The notes below the pieces were generated by a model. That model did no database searches. It saw nothing but the letters and a program-made list of their open reading frames with translations, and was not told the origin of the DNA. Positions 34,165-43,098 of a stretch of DNA of 64,000 nt are shown in pieces. Made by a program: the position numbers and the translations under genes. Within the stretch, counting starts at the first letter, position 1. Every line of letters starts with the position of its first letter. The DNA is from DATCLS01 sp035296625 (GTDB lineage Bacteria; Actinomycetota; Acidimicrobiia; Acidimicrobiales; VFJN01). The stretch lies in NCBI GenBank assembly GCA_035296625.1, contig DATHAO010000055.1, positions 1-64,000 of the forward strand, in the 5' to 3' direction.

Positions 34165-34521
34165 CTAGGAGACGCAGAACTCGTTGCCCTCGGGGTCGGC
34201 CATGACGGTCCAGGCGTGGCCGTACTCGTCCTTGTCCGCGACGCGCCGGGCGCCGAGGCCGACGAGGCGGTCCACCTCGACCTCGCGGTCGTCGGAGGCG
34301 AGGTCGACGTGCACGCGGTTCTTGACGGTCTTGGCCTCGGGCACCTTGCTGAAGAAGAAGCTCGGTCCCGCCGCACCATCGCCGGCGCCGGCCTCTCCGA
34401 TCGATACGAAGAAGGGCGTGGGGTCCGGGTCGAGAGGGCGGTCGAGGGCCGCCGACCAGAAGCGTGCGACGGCTTCGGGGTCGTCGCAGTCGAACGTCAC
34501 GTTGTTGAGGCGCAGGCTCAT
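34165..34521 (-). CDS. VOC/glyoxalase-like domain protein
   Basis: 118 residues forming one VOC unit pair: LRLNNVTFDCDDPEAVARFW at the N-terminus and NRVHVDLASDDREVEVDRL, DPEGNEFCV at the C-terminus. In this family H and E residues (here VHVDL and NEFC) bind a metal, and activities include glyoxalase, dioxygenase and resistance functions. ATG 34521 has GGAGGAG nine bases upstream. Single gene. Specific reaction not predictable. Confidence 0.88.
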   Translation of the reverse strand: MSLRLNNVTFDCDDPEAVARFWSAALDRPLDPDPTPFFVSIGEAGAGDGAAGPSFFFSKVPEAKTVKNRVHVDLASDDREVEVDRLVGLGARRVADKDEYGHAWTVMADPEGNEFCVS

Positions 34522-34701
34522 GGTGGTGTCTCCTCCTGGACCGACTGGTGGATTCTGGGCGCGGAACGGGCCGGGGCGTCGGTCACGTGTTACCCGGGGA
34601 GCCTGCCGTCTCCCCCTGGGGGAGGGTCAACGCCGAGCCGTCGGGGCGGGGCGATGGCGTCGCGGTTGGGCGACCGGCTCTCGCGGCGGCACACTCGCGG
34701 C

Positions 34702-35238
34702 ATGGACATCGGCGGGGGTGCGCACGCGACGCTGTTCCTGCCGCCCGATGTCGCCGCGCCGCTCGACCAGATCCGGCGCGTCTTCGATCCCGCCTTCGCC
34801 GCGCAGATCGGGTTGCACGCCACACTGACCTACCCCGACGAGACCCCGCACCCCGGCCTGCTCGCCCAGCGCCTGGACGAGCTGGGGGAGTGGTCGGGCC
34901 CGATCCCGCTGCTGCTCACCGAGGTCGTCCCCTACGGGGAACCGCCGGACCCGCGCCGGGGCCTCCAGGTGCGCACCGACGACGTGTCCGGCGCCTATCT
35001 CGGCGCCCGCGCCCAGCTGCTCGCGCCGCCGTGCACGCCTCACGGGGTCGACGAGGCCGTGCCCCACATCACGCTGGTCCACCCGATCACCTCCCAGCGG
35101 GGGCCCGAGGCCTGGGCTGCTCTGGCCGGCCGGCGCATCGACACCGAGGTCACGATCGAGCGGGTGGCGCTCGTGGCGTGGGACGGCGCCGGGTGGCCGT
35201 CGTCGAAGGTGGTCCGCCTCACCGGCGGGCCCTGGTAG
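34702..35238 (+). CDS. 2H phosphoesterase / 2'-5' RNA ligase-like protein
   Basis: 178 residues with two H-x-T-L motifs, LHATLTY (H39) and PHITLVHP (H122), about 83 residues apart as in the 2H superfamily (2'-5' RNA ligase, CPDase). A further HATLF at the N-terminus lies on the first strand. These enzymes cut or form 2',3'-cyclic or 2'-5' phosphate bonds in RNA or nucleotides. ATG 34702 fits the fold start; no strong ribosome site. Convergent with the downstream methyltransferase. Substrate unknown. Confidence 0.8.
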   Translation: MDIGGGAHATLFLPPDVAAPLDQIRRVFDPAFAAQIGLHATLTYPDETPHPGLLAQRLDELGEWSGPIPLLLTEVVPYGEPPDPRRGLQVRTDDVSGAYLGARAQLLAPPCTPHGVDEAVPHITLVHPITSQRGPEAWAALAGRRIDTEVTIERVALVAWDGAGWPSSKVVRLTGGPW

Positions 35239-35258
35239 CGCCCCTCGTCGGGGGGTCG

Positions 35259-36083
35259 TCACGGCCGGGCGAGCAGCTCGCCGTTGATGATCACGAAGAC
35301 CCCGTCCGGCCCCTCGGCCCAGGCGTGCCAGGCGGCCGCGATGTCGGCCAGCTCGGTGGCCGTCGCCACGCCGTAGGACACGGCCTGGTGGGCCACCGAC
35401 GACGACACGATGCGCTCGGCCCACATGGCGGCCCACCAGCGACGGTCGTCGGGTGTGGCGAAGGTCCAGGTCGACGTCGTGAACGTGGTGTCGGTCAACC
35501 CCGCAGCCCGTGCCCACACCGGTAGATGCCGGGCGGCGGCCGCGTCGGCCCCGTTCCGTTGCGTCACCGCCAGGTACACCTCGAGCCAGCGGTCGAGCCC
35601 CGGGGAGTCCGGCGCCCAGGTCATCGCCGGGTAGTCGGCGTCGCGCACGGCGACGAGCCCGCCGGGGCGGACGAGCCCGGCCATGGCCCGCAGGGCCCCC
35701 ACCGGGTCGCGGAGGTGCTGGAGCACCTGGTGCGCGTGCACGACGTCGAAGCCGCCCGCTCCATCGGGACCGGCTGCGAGCTCGAGCGACCGGAAGTCGC
35801 CCACGGCGAACGAGACGTTCGCCACGCCGGCCTCCTCGGCGTGCGCGCGTGCCCGGTCGACCACGTCGGCCGCCACGTCGACGCCGACCACGCGCCCCGG
35901 CGCGACGCGCCGTGCCAGGTCCACGGTCAGGGTGCCCGGACCGCAGCCCACGTCGAGCAGCGAGGTCCCGGGGGTCAGGTGGGGGAGCAGGTAGGCGGCC
36001 GAGTTGGCCGCGGTGCGCCAGCGGTGGGACCGCAGGACCGCCTCGCTGTGGCCGTGGGTGTAGACGTCGTCGGTGCCTGCCAT
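35259..36083 (-). CDS. Class I SAM-dependent methyltransferase
   Basis: 274 residues. Motif I LLDVGCGPGTLTVDLAR near 42-58, then VVGVDVAADVV, VGDFRSLEL and the HAHQVLQHL post-motif typical of UbiE/Methyltransf_25 enzymes. The N-terminal DDVYTHGHSEAVLRSH and C-terminal FVIINGELLARP blocks are typical of actinobacterial small-molecule methyltransferases. ATG 36083 has GAGG nine bases upstream and is preferred over ATG 36092. Acceptor unknown. Confidence 0.88.
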   Translation of the reverse strand: MAGTDDVYTHGHSEAVLRSHRWRTAANSAAYLLPHLTPGTSLLDVGCGPGTLTVDLARRVAPGRVVGVDVAADVVDRARAHAEEAGVANVSFAVGDFRSLELAAGPDGAGGFDVVHAHQVLQHLRDPVGALRAMAGLVRPGGLVAVRDADYPAMTWAPDSPGLDRWLEVYLAVTQRNGADAAAARHLPVWARAAGLTDTTFTTSTWTFATPDDRRWWAAMWAERIVSSSVAHQAVSYGVATATELADIAAAWHAWAEGPDGVFVIINGELLARP

Positions 36084-36195
36084 CGGCGGCATCCTCGCAC
36101 CGTCACGGTCGCCGCCACCCAGCGTTCGGCGCGCCACGTCCGCCAAACCTCGGGGTGGACGGCGGCCAGGCGCAGCGTGGCCGTCGTGCCGGATC

Positions 36196-36235
36196 GTGCC
36201 CCGCCGTGCCCCGCCGCGCCCCGCCGCGCCACGCC
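36196..36235. repeat. 10-bp tandem repeat, four copies
   Basis: GTGCCCCGCC, GTGCCCCGCC, GCGCCCCGCC, GCGCCACGCC follow each other in the gap between the methyltransferase and the YihY-family gene. A simple slippage repeat; no coding role seen. Confidence 0.75.
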
Positions 36236-36319
36236 GCGGACCCCCCAGAGGCGACCTCCGACCGGGCGGCCGTGACGCAGCGCGTGTGTAAGCACGCGGT
36301 GCGTGGGTAGCCCGGCCGC

Positions 36320-37318
36320 ATGGCTTCGATCACGTCCTTCCTTCGGGGCAACCACGAGGACGACCGCGGACGCACCGCCGATCGACCGACCGAGATCCCG
36401 GCGCGCGGCTGGAAGGACGTGCTGACCCGCGTGAAGGCCGACATCAAGCGCGACGACGTGACCCTGCTGTCGGCCGGCGTGGCGTTCTACGCCCTCCTGT
36501 CGCTGGTGCCGGGCCTGGTTGCGCTCGTCTCGGTCTACGGGCTGGTGGCCGACCCGGCCGACATCCAGCGCAACATCGACGACATGCTCGCTGCCGCCCC
36601 CAAGGAGGTGCAGGAGCTGGTGTCGTCCCAGCTGTCCGACATCGTCGAGAGCTCGCCCAGCGGCCTGCGCCTGGGTGCCCTCGTCGGTCTCGTCGTCGCG
36701 CTGTGGTCGGCCTCGTCCGGCGTGAAGAACCTGATGACGGCGGTCAACCGGGCGTACCACGAGGACGAGACCCGGGGCTTCTTCAAGCTGCGGGGTACCG
36801 CCATCTTCCTCACGATCGCCCTCGTGGCGATCGGTGCGGTCGGCCTGGGAGTCGTCGTGGCGCCGGCCGCCCTCGACTCCGGCGGTGCGCTCGGCGTGGC
36901 GCGCGACGTCCTCGGGATCGTCCGCTGGCCGATCGCCGCCCTGCTCATCCTGGTCGGCCTGGCGCTGATCTACCGGTTCGGCCCGGACCGCGACAACCCG
37001 CGCTGGGGCTGGGCCTCGACCGGGGCGATCGTCGCCGCCGTCCTGTGGCTGGCGGCCTCGATCGGCTTCTCGTTCTACACGGCGAACTTCGGCAGCTACA
37101 ACGAGACCTACGGGGCCCTCGGCGCAATCGTGGTCGTGATGCTGTGGCTCTGGATCAGCGCCTTCGCCATCATCACCGGGGCCGAGCTGAACGGTGAGAG
37201 CGAGCGCCAGACGGTCTCCGACACCACCACCGGTGGGTCGAAGCCGCTCGGCGAGCGCGACGCCTACGCAGCCGACACGATCGGACCGGAGGCCGGCGAG
37301 GTGTCCGACCGCAGCTGA
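36320..37318 (+). CDS. YihY/BrkB family inner-membrane protein
   Basis: 332 residues with six to seven membrane helices. Diagnostic blocks are DDVTLLSAGVAFYALLSLVPGL near 48-69, LWSASSGVKNLMTAVNRAYHEDE near 133-155, and the C-terminal YGALGAIVVVMLWLWISAFAIITGAELN. The family (formerly annotated as RNase BN, wrongly) has a membrane role that is not settled. The N-terminal ~40 residues and C-terminal ~40 residues are polar and cytoplasmic. Single gene, no ribosome site clearly visible before ATG 36320. Confidence 0.93.
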   Translation: MASITSFLRGNHEDDRGRTADRPTEIPARGWKDVLTRVKADIKRDDVTLLSAGVAFYALLSLVPGLVALVSVYGLVADPADIQRNIDDMLAAAPKEVQELVSSQLSDIVESSPSGLRLGALVGLVVALWSASSGVKNLMTAVNRAYHEDETRGFFKLRGTAIFLTIALVAIGAVGLGVVVAPAALDSGGALGVARDVLGIVRWPIAALLILVGLALIYRFGPDRDNPRWGWASTGAIVAAVLWLAASIGFSFYTANFGSYNETYGALGAIVVVMLWLWISAFAIITGAELNGESERQTVSDTTTGGSKPLGERDAYAADTIGPEAGEVSDRS

Positions 37319-37388
37319 CGGACCCACCGCCGCGGGTCGTCCGGGGCCCACTCGCCGCCCGCCCGCCGGTCGGGGCCGGGTGAGGGGG

Positions 37389-38000
37389 TCAGGAGGCCGG
37401 GGTCACCGGGCGGTGGGCCCGGACCAGCGTGTCCAGCGCGGGCCGGTCGGCGCCGTCCACCGGTCGCTCGACCGTCTCGGCCCGCTCGATCACGAGGCCG
37501 GGCAGCAGGGCGGTCACCGTCGCCGGATCGAGCAGAACGGTGGGGTCCTGCGGCCCGCCCACGCCCTCGGCGATGTTGCGGCGGTCGTGGCCCACGACGA
37601 GCACGGTCCCGCCGGGAGCGACGGCCGGCAACACCGGGCCGAGCGCCGCCGCCAGCTCGTCGGCGTCCAGCTGCAGGTAGGCGATCACCACGAGGTCGAA
37701 GGGGCCGGGTGGGTCCCACGTCGTGACGTCGGCCTCCACCCAGGTGACGGCGTCGCCCCGAGGTGCGGCGCCTGCCAGGCGCCGTCCCTTGCCGAGGGCC
37801 ACGGCCGAGAAGTCCGCGGCGACGACCCGCCAGCCCCGGCCGGCGAGCCACAGGGCGTTGCGTCCCTCACCGCAGGCCAGGTCGAGGGCCCGTCCCGGCG
37901 GGAGGTCGGCGGTCTGGTCGGCCACCAGGCGGTTCGGGCCGGCCGACCAGACGAGCTCGACGGCGGCGTAGCGGCGGTCCCAGTCCTCGGCCCGCACGGC
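37389..38000 (-). CDS. Class I SAM-dependent methyltransferase (tellurite-resistance/thiopurine-type)
   Basis: 203 residues from GTG 38000, directly after the DinB stop; this start gives the family N-terminus RAEDWDRRYAA...LVWSAGPN. An earlier GTG at 38033 would overlap the DinB gene by 32 bp. ALDLACGEGRNALWLAGRGW is motif I, with VAADFS after it and DLVVIAYLQ later. Related enzymes methylate tellurite, thiopurines or small carboxylates. Probably co-transcribed with the DinB protein. Confidence 0.85.
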   Translation of the reverse strand, partial: AVRAEDWDRRYAAVELVWSAGPNRLVADQTADLPPGRALDLACGEGRNALWLAGRGWRVVAADFSAVALGKGRRLAGAAPRGDAVTWVEADVTTWDPPGPFDLVVIAYLQLDADELAAALGPVLPAVAPGGTVLVVGHDRRNIAEGVGGPQDPTVLLDPATVTALLPGLVIERAETVERPVDGADRPALDTLVRAHRPVTPAS

Positions 38001-38001
38001 G

Positions 38002-38517
38002 TCACTCGCCCGTGACGCCGTCGATGCTTTCACGGAGGAGGTCGGCGTGGCCGTTGTGGCGGGCCGTCTCCTCGATCATGTGCAGCACGATCCACCGGGC
38101 GCTGAAGCGCTCCCCGGTGCGCCGGCTCTGGTTGACCGACAGCGTGCCCAGGTCGCCCACCTCGGCGAGTGCCGCCCGGCTCCGGGCGCATGCGTCGTCG
38201 TACAGCCCGAACACGTACGCCGGGTCGTCGCCGGGAGCGCTGGTCAACTCCCAGTCCTCGTCGTCGTCCCACGGGGCGCTGGCCCAGGGCTCGGCGCGGG
38301 GCCGACCGAGCATGATGTGGCCGAACCAGTGGTCCTCGTTGAGCGCCGCGTGCTTCACGAGGCCGATCAGCGTGAGCGTCGACGGAGGGTGGGTGCGGGC
38401 CAGCTGCTCACGGTCGAGGCCCGCGGCCTTCCCGACCAGGGTGGCGCGGTGGAAGTCGAGGAACTGGCCGAGCATGGCGAGCTCGGGGGCCTGGGTGTCG
38501 GGGTCGGTGCGGTCCAC
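38002..38517 (-). CDS. DinB/DUF664 family protein
   Basis: 171 residues with the four-helix DinB pattern: MLGQFLDFHRATLVGKAAGL at the start, LVKHAALNEDHWF in helix 2 and HMIEETARHNGHADLLRE at the end. The histidines in these segments form the metal site of the superfamily, some of whose members are mycothiol- or bacillithiol-dependent transferases; mycothiol use would fit an actinobacterium. GTG 38517 is the start. First gene of a two-gene unit with the methyltransferase. Confidence 0.88.
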   Translation of the reverse strand: MDRTDPDTQAPELAMLGQFLDFHRATLVGKAAGLDREQLARTHPPSTLTLIGLVKHAALNEDHWFGHIMLGRPRAEPWASAPWDDDEDWELTSAPGDDPAYVFGLYDDACARSRAALAEVGDLGTLSVNQSRRTGERFSARWIVLHMIEETARHNGHADLLRESIDGVTGE

Positions 38518-38657
38518 TGGCGCGGAGGCTACCGACCCCGGGGCACCATCCGCCCCGGGCCCCGGGCCCCGGGTCCAGGTCAGGCGCCCGGTGCTCGACG
38601 ACCGCGGAGCACGGCGCTGGCGCCCGGCGGCAGCCCGAAGTCGAGCCCGTGTCGGGC

Positions 38658-38703
38658 TTCTGGCAGCGCTAGATGCCGACGGGCGAAGGAACCGCTGCCA
38701 GAA
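38658..38703. terminator. 11-bp inverted repeat between VOC and DinB genes
   Basis: TTCTGGCAGCG (38658-38668) and CGCTGCCAGAA (38693-38703) are a perfect inverted repeat with a 24-nt loop, starting 15 bp beyond the VOC stop on the minus strand. Most simply a terminator hairpin for the VOC gene; it could instead be an operator for the DinB unit. No T-run. Confidence 0.45.
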
Positions 38704-38717
38704 CGGCGCGCGAATGC

Positions 38718-39107
38718 TTACGGTCGTCGGTCGGCGTACGAGCGGAACTCGACCATCAGGCCGTCGGGATCCCGCACGTAGACCGACTCGCCGTCGCCCC
38801 GTGCCCCGTAGCGCGGTCCGGCGTCGATGACCTCGAGCTCGTCGGCCAGGGCCCGGCGGTCGGTCTCGCTGACCACGAAGCAGATGTGGTCGAGGTGCCC
38901 GCGCCCGGTGCCGTCGTCCCATCCGTGGGGGATGATGTCGATGATCGTGGCGGCGTCGACCCGCAGCGACGGGAACGGGGCCTCGCCGCTGCGCCACTCG
39001 TCGATGCGGACGCCGTCGAGCCCGGCGTGCCGGCCGTACCAGGCGAGCGTCTTCTCGACGTCGTCGACGATCAGGACGATGTGGTCGAGCGCCAGGGCGG
39101 TGGCCAT
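38718..39107 (-). CDS. VOC/glyoxalase family protein
   Basis: 129 residues. LDHIVLIVDDVEKTLAWYGRH and HLDHICFVV with a terminal GLMVEFRSY block match VOC metalloenzymes: His near 9, His in HLDHI and Glu in VEF would bind a divalent metal. ATG 39107 has a GAGGAGG ribosome site. Monocistronic. It resembles virulence/methylmalonyl epimerase-like members, but the reaction is not predictable. Confidence 0.9.
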   Translation of the reverse strand: MATALALDHIVLIVDDVEKTLAWYGRHAGLDGVRIDEWRSGEAPFPSLRVDAATIIDIIPHGWDDGTGRGHLDHICFVVSETDRRALADELEVIDAGPRYGARGDGESVYVRDPDGLMVEFRSYADRRP

Positions 39108-39265
39108 GGGCGGTCCTCCTCGGGGCGTCGGGGCGGCACCCGGGCGGGGCGCCCGCGCCCATCCCACCCCACGCCGGTCGAGACGTCCAGGCGATCGGCC
39201 GGGAACCCGGGCAGCCACGCCGATCGTCACACCCGCCGACAGCGGTGGTCGGAGGAGAAGGCGAC

Positions 39266-40435
39266 ATGGCGAGACGACGGTTCGTGGCGGCGGTGGCGAT
39301 GGCCCTGCCCGTGGCGGTGGTGCTGGCCGACCCGGCCGGCGCCTGCGGTGGCCTGGTCGGGGAGAACGGCACGATCGAGCTGACCCGCACGACGACGCTG
39401 GCGGCCTACACCGATGGCGTGGAGCGGTACGTGACGGCGTTCGAGTTCAGCGGCGAGGGCGAATCGGTGGGCTCCATCGTGCCCCTGCCCGACGTGCCCA
39501 CCGACGTGACGCGGGCCGGCGATTGGACGTTGCAGCGCCTCGCCCAGGAGGTGGCGCCGCCCGCGGTCCGGGCGCGCGGTGCCGAGGAGCTGGCGCTGAC
39601 GGCCCAGGACGCCGAGGTGGTGCTCGAGACACAGGTCGACGCGCTCGACACCACCGTGCTGCGGGGGGGCGGCGACGAGGTGGGCCGGTGGGCCCTCGAG
39701 AACGGCTTCCTGCTCACGCCGGACGCACCCGAGGTGCTGGACCACTACGCCCGGCGCAGCCCCGTGTTCATGGCCGCCAGGTTCGACGCCCAGCGGGCCG
39801 AGGACCTCGGCCAGGGCGCCGGTGACAGCACGCCGATCATGGCCACGATCCCCACCGACGACCCGTGGGTGCCGGTCCACATCCTCGGACTGGGCCTCGA
39901 CGACGAGCGGGCGGTCGAGGCCGACGTGTTCCTGCTCACCGACGAGGAGCCGCAGCTGCTGGCCGGCGGCGACGGCCTCACCGTGGCGCGCAGCGAGCAG
40001 GCGTCGCCGTCCCTGCTCGCCGACCTGCGCTCGGACGTGGGCATGGCGTGGGTACCTCGCGACATGTGGCTGTCCTACCTGCAGCTCGACGCCCCGGCGG
40101 GCGAGTTGGACTACGACCTGGCCGTGTCGACCACCCCGGGCGTCGAGCCCTCGCTGGCCGATGCCGGCGTGGACGAGCCGGCGGCCGCCGCCCCGGTCCC
40201 GGAGGGCGACGGCGGGAGCAACGCCACGCCGTGGCCGCTGGTGGCCGCGGTGGCCGGGGGCCTCGTGCTCGCCGGGGGAGTCGTCGTGGCCCGCCGCCGC
40301 TCGCTCTCACCGGCGGCCGCGCCGGCGTCGCCGTCGGCACGGGCGGCCGCGCCGGCGTCGCCGTCGGCACCGACGGTCGGCCTGGTTTCGCCGTCGGCAC
40401 CGACGGTCCCGCCGGCGTCGGGGAACCGGTCGTGA
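39266..40435 (+). CDS. DUF2330 domain protein, secreted and membrane-anchored
   Basis: 389 residues: a signal peptide (RRRFVAAVAMALPVAVVLA) whose cleavage would leave ACGGLVGENG, the hallmark start of DUF2330 proteins; a ~290-residue extracellular domain; a C-terminal membrane helix near 335-355 (LVAAVAGGLVLAGGVVVARRR) and a Ser/Pro/Ala tail built from APASPSA-like repeats (about 40312-40420). A GGAGGAGAAGG site precedes ATG 39266. The stop overlaps the cupredoxin GTG (GTGA). Function of DUF2330 is unknown; the coupling to a copper protein hints at redox or metal handling at the surface. Confidence 0.85.
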   Translation: MARRRFVAAVAMALPVAVVLADPAGACGGLVGENGTIELTRTTTLAAYTDGVERYVTAFEFSGEGESVGSIVPLPDVPTDVTRAGDWTLQRLAQEVAPPAVRARGAEELALTAQDAEVVLETQVDALDTTVLRGGGDEVGRWALENGFLLTPDAPEVLDHYARRSPVFMAARFDAQRAEDLGQGAGDSTPIMATIPTDDPWVPVHILGLGLDDERAVEADVFLLTDEEPQLLAGGDGLTVARSEQASPSLLADLRSDVGMAWVPRDMWLSYLQLDAPAGELDYDLAVSTTPGVEPSLADAGVDEPAAAAPVPEGDGGSNATPWPLVAAVAGGLVLAGGVVVARRRSLSPAAAPASPSARAAAPASPSAPTVGLVSPSAPTVPPASGNRS

Positions 40436-40926
40436 CCCCGGTCCCGCAGCCGCGGGCTCGAAGGCGGCGGGTGGCGGCCAGGATCGTGCTGGCCGCCGGC
40501 GCCCTCGCCGCGTGCGGGGTCGGGGCGGCGGCCGGACCGGCCGGCCAGGGCGGACAGGCCGGCGAGCTCGGGAGCACCCCGCCGCTCGGACCCGGCACCG
40601 TCACCGTCGAGCTGGGCGTCGCGCACTCGGCGTTCACGGGCGGCGACGTCCGGGTCGTCGCGGGCACCACCGTGCGGTTCGTGCTTGACAACGGTGACCC
40701 GATCGGCCACGAGCTGATCGTCGGACCGCCGGAGGTCCATGCCCGCCACGCCACCGGCCACGAGGCATCGCACCCGCCGGTGCCCGGCGAGGTCTCCGTG
40801 GGCCCGAACGGCCGGGCCGAGACGACCTACACCTTCGACGAGCCCGGCACGGTCGAGTACGCCTGCCACCTGCCCGGGCACTACGCCTACGGCATGCACG
40901 GCGAGATCGCGGTCGTCCCCGCCTGA
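40432..40926 (+). CDS. Cupredoxin (blue copper) lipoprotein
   Basis: 164 residues. The N-terminal twin-arginine-like basic stretch, hydrophobic core and LAACG lipobox indicate a lipid-anchored extracellular protein. All type-1 copper ligands are visible: H93 (GHELIVG), C145, H150 and M155 (ACHLPGHYAYGM). It would carry electrons or bind copper. GTG 40432 overlaps the DUF2330 stop, so the two are translated together. Partner enzyme not in the window. Confidence 0.9.
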   Translation: MTPVPQPRARRRRVAARIVLAAGALAACGVGAAAGPAGQGGQAGELGSTPPLGPGTVTVELGVAHSAFTGGDVRVVAGTTVRFVLDNGDPIGHELIVGPPEVHARHATGHEASHPPVPGEVSVGPNGRAETTYTFDEPGTVEYACHLPGHYAYGMHGEIAVVPA

Positions 40927-41024
40927 GGAGGGCCGCCGCCGGCCCCTCGACGGCGCCCCGGCCCGGCCGCGGTCGGACCCCTCACCCGCGGTCGACGCCG
41001 GGCGGGCGGCCGGGGCGACCTACC

Positions 41025-43013
41025 GTGACGGACATGGACCCGCGCGGGGAGATCCTCTGGCAGCCGGCTCCCGACGTCCGGGAGCGGAGCCGCATCGGGC
41101 AGTACCTCACCTGGCTCGAGGAGGAGCGGGGCCGGAGCGTCGACGGCTACGACGACCTGTGGCGGTGGTCGGTCACCGACCTCGACGGCTTCTGGCGGTC
41201 GATCTGGGACCACTTCCACCTCGAGTCGTCGACCCCGGTCAGCACCGCGCTCGCCGACCGGACGATGCCCGGCGCGCGCTGGTTCCCCGGCGCGACGCTC
41301 AACTACGCGGCCCATGCCCTGCGCAGCGAGCCGAACGGGCCGGCGATCGTGGCCCGGTCCCAGACCCGCGACCGGGTCGAGCTGCACATCGACGAGCTCC
41401 GTGAGCAGGTGGCCCGCTGTCGCGCCGGACTCGTCCGCCTGGGCGTCCGCCGCGGCGACCGCGTCGCCGCCTACCTGCCGACGATCCCCGAGGCCGTCGT
41501 GGCGTTCCTGGCGGCCGCCAGCCTGGGGGCGGTCTGGTCGTCGTGCGCGCCCGAGTTCGGCACCCGCAGCGTCGTCGACCGCCTGCGCCAGATCGCGCCC
41601 GCCGTCCTGCTGGCCGTGGACGGCTATCGCTACGGCGCCAAGGCCGTCGACCGGGCCGCCGAGGTGGCGGCCATCCGGGCCGACCTTCCGTCGCTCCGGG
41701 CGGTCGTCACGGTGCCCTACCTCGACCCCGCCGCCCGGCTTGCCGGCACGCTGACCTGGGCCGAGCTGCTCGGCGACTCCGGCGACGAGGCTGGCGCCGC
41801 CGACGCTGGAGAGCTGACGTTCGCTGGCGTGCCGTTCGACCACCCGCTCTACGTCCTCTACTCCTCCGGCACGACCGGCCTGCCCAAGCCGATCGTGCAT
41901 GGTCACGGCGGCATCCTCCTGGAGCACCACAAGGTGCTGGCGCTCCACAACGACCTCGGCCCCGGCGACCGGTTCCTGTGGTTCACCACGACCGGTTGGA
42001 TGATGTGGAACTACCTGGTGTCGGGCCTGCTGGTCGGCGCGACGCTTGTGCTCGTCGACGGCGACCCCGGCCACCCCGACCTCGGCGCGCTCTGGCGCCT
42101 CGCAGGGGAGGAGGGCGTCACGTTGTTCGGCACCTCGGCGCCGTTCCTCATGGCCTGTCGCAAGGCCGGCGTCGAGCCGGCGGAGATCGCGGACCTGTCG
42201 GCGCTGCACAGCGTGGGGTCGACCGGGGCACCGTTGCCGGCCGAGGGCTTCGACTGGGTCCACGACGCGGTCGGGCCCGCCGTGCTGCTGTCGTCGATCA
42301 GCGGCGGCACCGACGTGTGCACGGCGTTCGTGGGCGGCTGCCCGCTCGTTCCCGTCCGCCGCGGCGAGATCTCCTGCCGCTACCTGGGCGTGGCCGTCGA
42401 GGCGTGGGACGAGGACGGCCGACCCGTCGTCGGCGAGCAGGGCGAGCTGGTGGTCACCGCCCCGATGCCGTCGATGCCGGTGGGGTTCTGGGGCGACGAC
42501 GACGGCACCCGGCTGCGGGCCGCCTACTTCGAGCGCCACCCCGGCGTGTGGACGCACGGCGACTGGATCACGCTGCTGCCGGACGGCGCCAGCATCATCA
42601 CCGGCCGCTCGGACGCCACGCTGAACCGGGGCGGGGTGCGGATGGGGACGGCCGAGCTCTACGCGGTCGTCGAGGGCTTCGACGAGGTCGCGGACAGCCT
42701 TGTCGTGCACCTCGACGACCCTCGCGGCGGGCCGGGCCGCCTGCTGCTGTTCGTGGCCCCGGCGCCCGGCCGGCGGCTCGACGACGACCTGCGGGCCCGC
42801 CTGGTGAGGGCGCTGCGGACCGACCTGTCGCCCCGCCACGTCCCGGACGAGATCCACGAGGTGCCGGGCGTGCCGCGCACGCTGTCGGGCAAGAAGCTGG
42901 AGGTGCCGGTCAAGCGCATCCTCGGCGGCGCCGATCCCGACGTGGCCGCCAGCCGGGGAAGCCTGTCCAACCCCGAGGTTCTCGACGCCTACGCCACGTT
43001 CGGCGGCGCCTGA
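41025..43013 (+). CDS. Acetoacetyl-CoA synthetase
   Basis: 662 residues, normal for AACS. The adenylate-forming motif SSGTTGLPKPIVHGHGG begins at residue 280; SGGTDVCTAFVGG, the GRSDATLNRGGVRMG block and the acylation lysine in LSGKKLEVPVKRI near the C-terminus are present. It joins acetoacetate to CoA with ATP, feeding lipid or ketone-body use. GTG 41025 is used; ATG 41034 is an equal alternative. An aldehyde dehydrogenase gene follows after 85 bp. Other short-chain acids are possible substrates. Confidence 0.92.
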   Translation: MTDMDPRGEILWQPAPDVRERSRIGQYLTWLEEERGRSVDGYDDLWRWSVTDLDGFWRSIWDHFHLESSTPVSTALADRTMPGARWFPGATLNYAAHALRSEPNGPAIVARSQTRDRVELHIDELREQVARCRAGLVRLGVRRGDRVAAYLPTIPEAVVAFLAAASLGAVWSSCAPEFGTRSVVDRLRQIAPAVLLAVDGYRYGAKAVDRAAEVAAIRADLPSLRAVVTVPYLDPAARLAGTLTWAELLGDSGDEAGAADAGELTFAGVPFDHPLYVLYSSGTTGLPKPIVHGHGGILLEHHKVLALHNDLGPGDRFLWFTTTGWMMWNYLVSGLLVGATLVLVDGDPGHPDLGALWRLAGEEGVTLFGTSAPFLMACRKAGVEPAEIADLSALHSVGSTGAPLPAEGFDWVHDAVGPAVLLSSISGGTDVCTAFVGGCPLVPVRRGEISCRYLGVAVEAWDEDGRPVVGEQGELVVTAPMPSMPVGFWGDDDGTRLRAAYFERHPGVWTHGDWITLLPDGASIITGRSDATLNRGGVRMGTAELYAVVEGFDEVADSLVVHLDDPRGGPGRLLLFVAPAPGRRLDDDLRARLVRALRTDLSPRHVPDEIHEVPGVPRTLSGKKLEVPVKRILGGADPDVAASRGSLSNPEVLDAYATFGGA

Positions 43014-43098
43014 ACCAAACGGGCGTTGGGTTCCCCCGCCGGGTCGTGGCACGATGTCTGACGTCGCATCAGATGTTGCCGGGACCGAGGGGAAGCAC

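Noticed and set aside
33980..34168. 62-codon plus-strand ORF before the VOC gene
   Set aside because: It runs straight through the 54-nt hairpin, has no ribosome site and no recognisable sequence.
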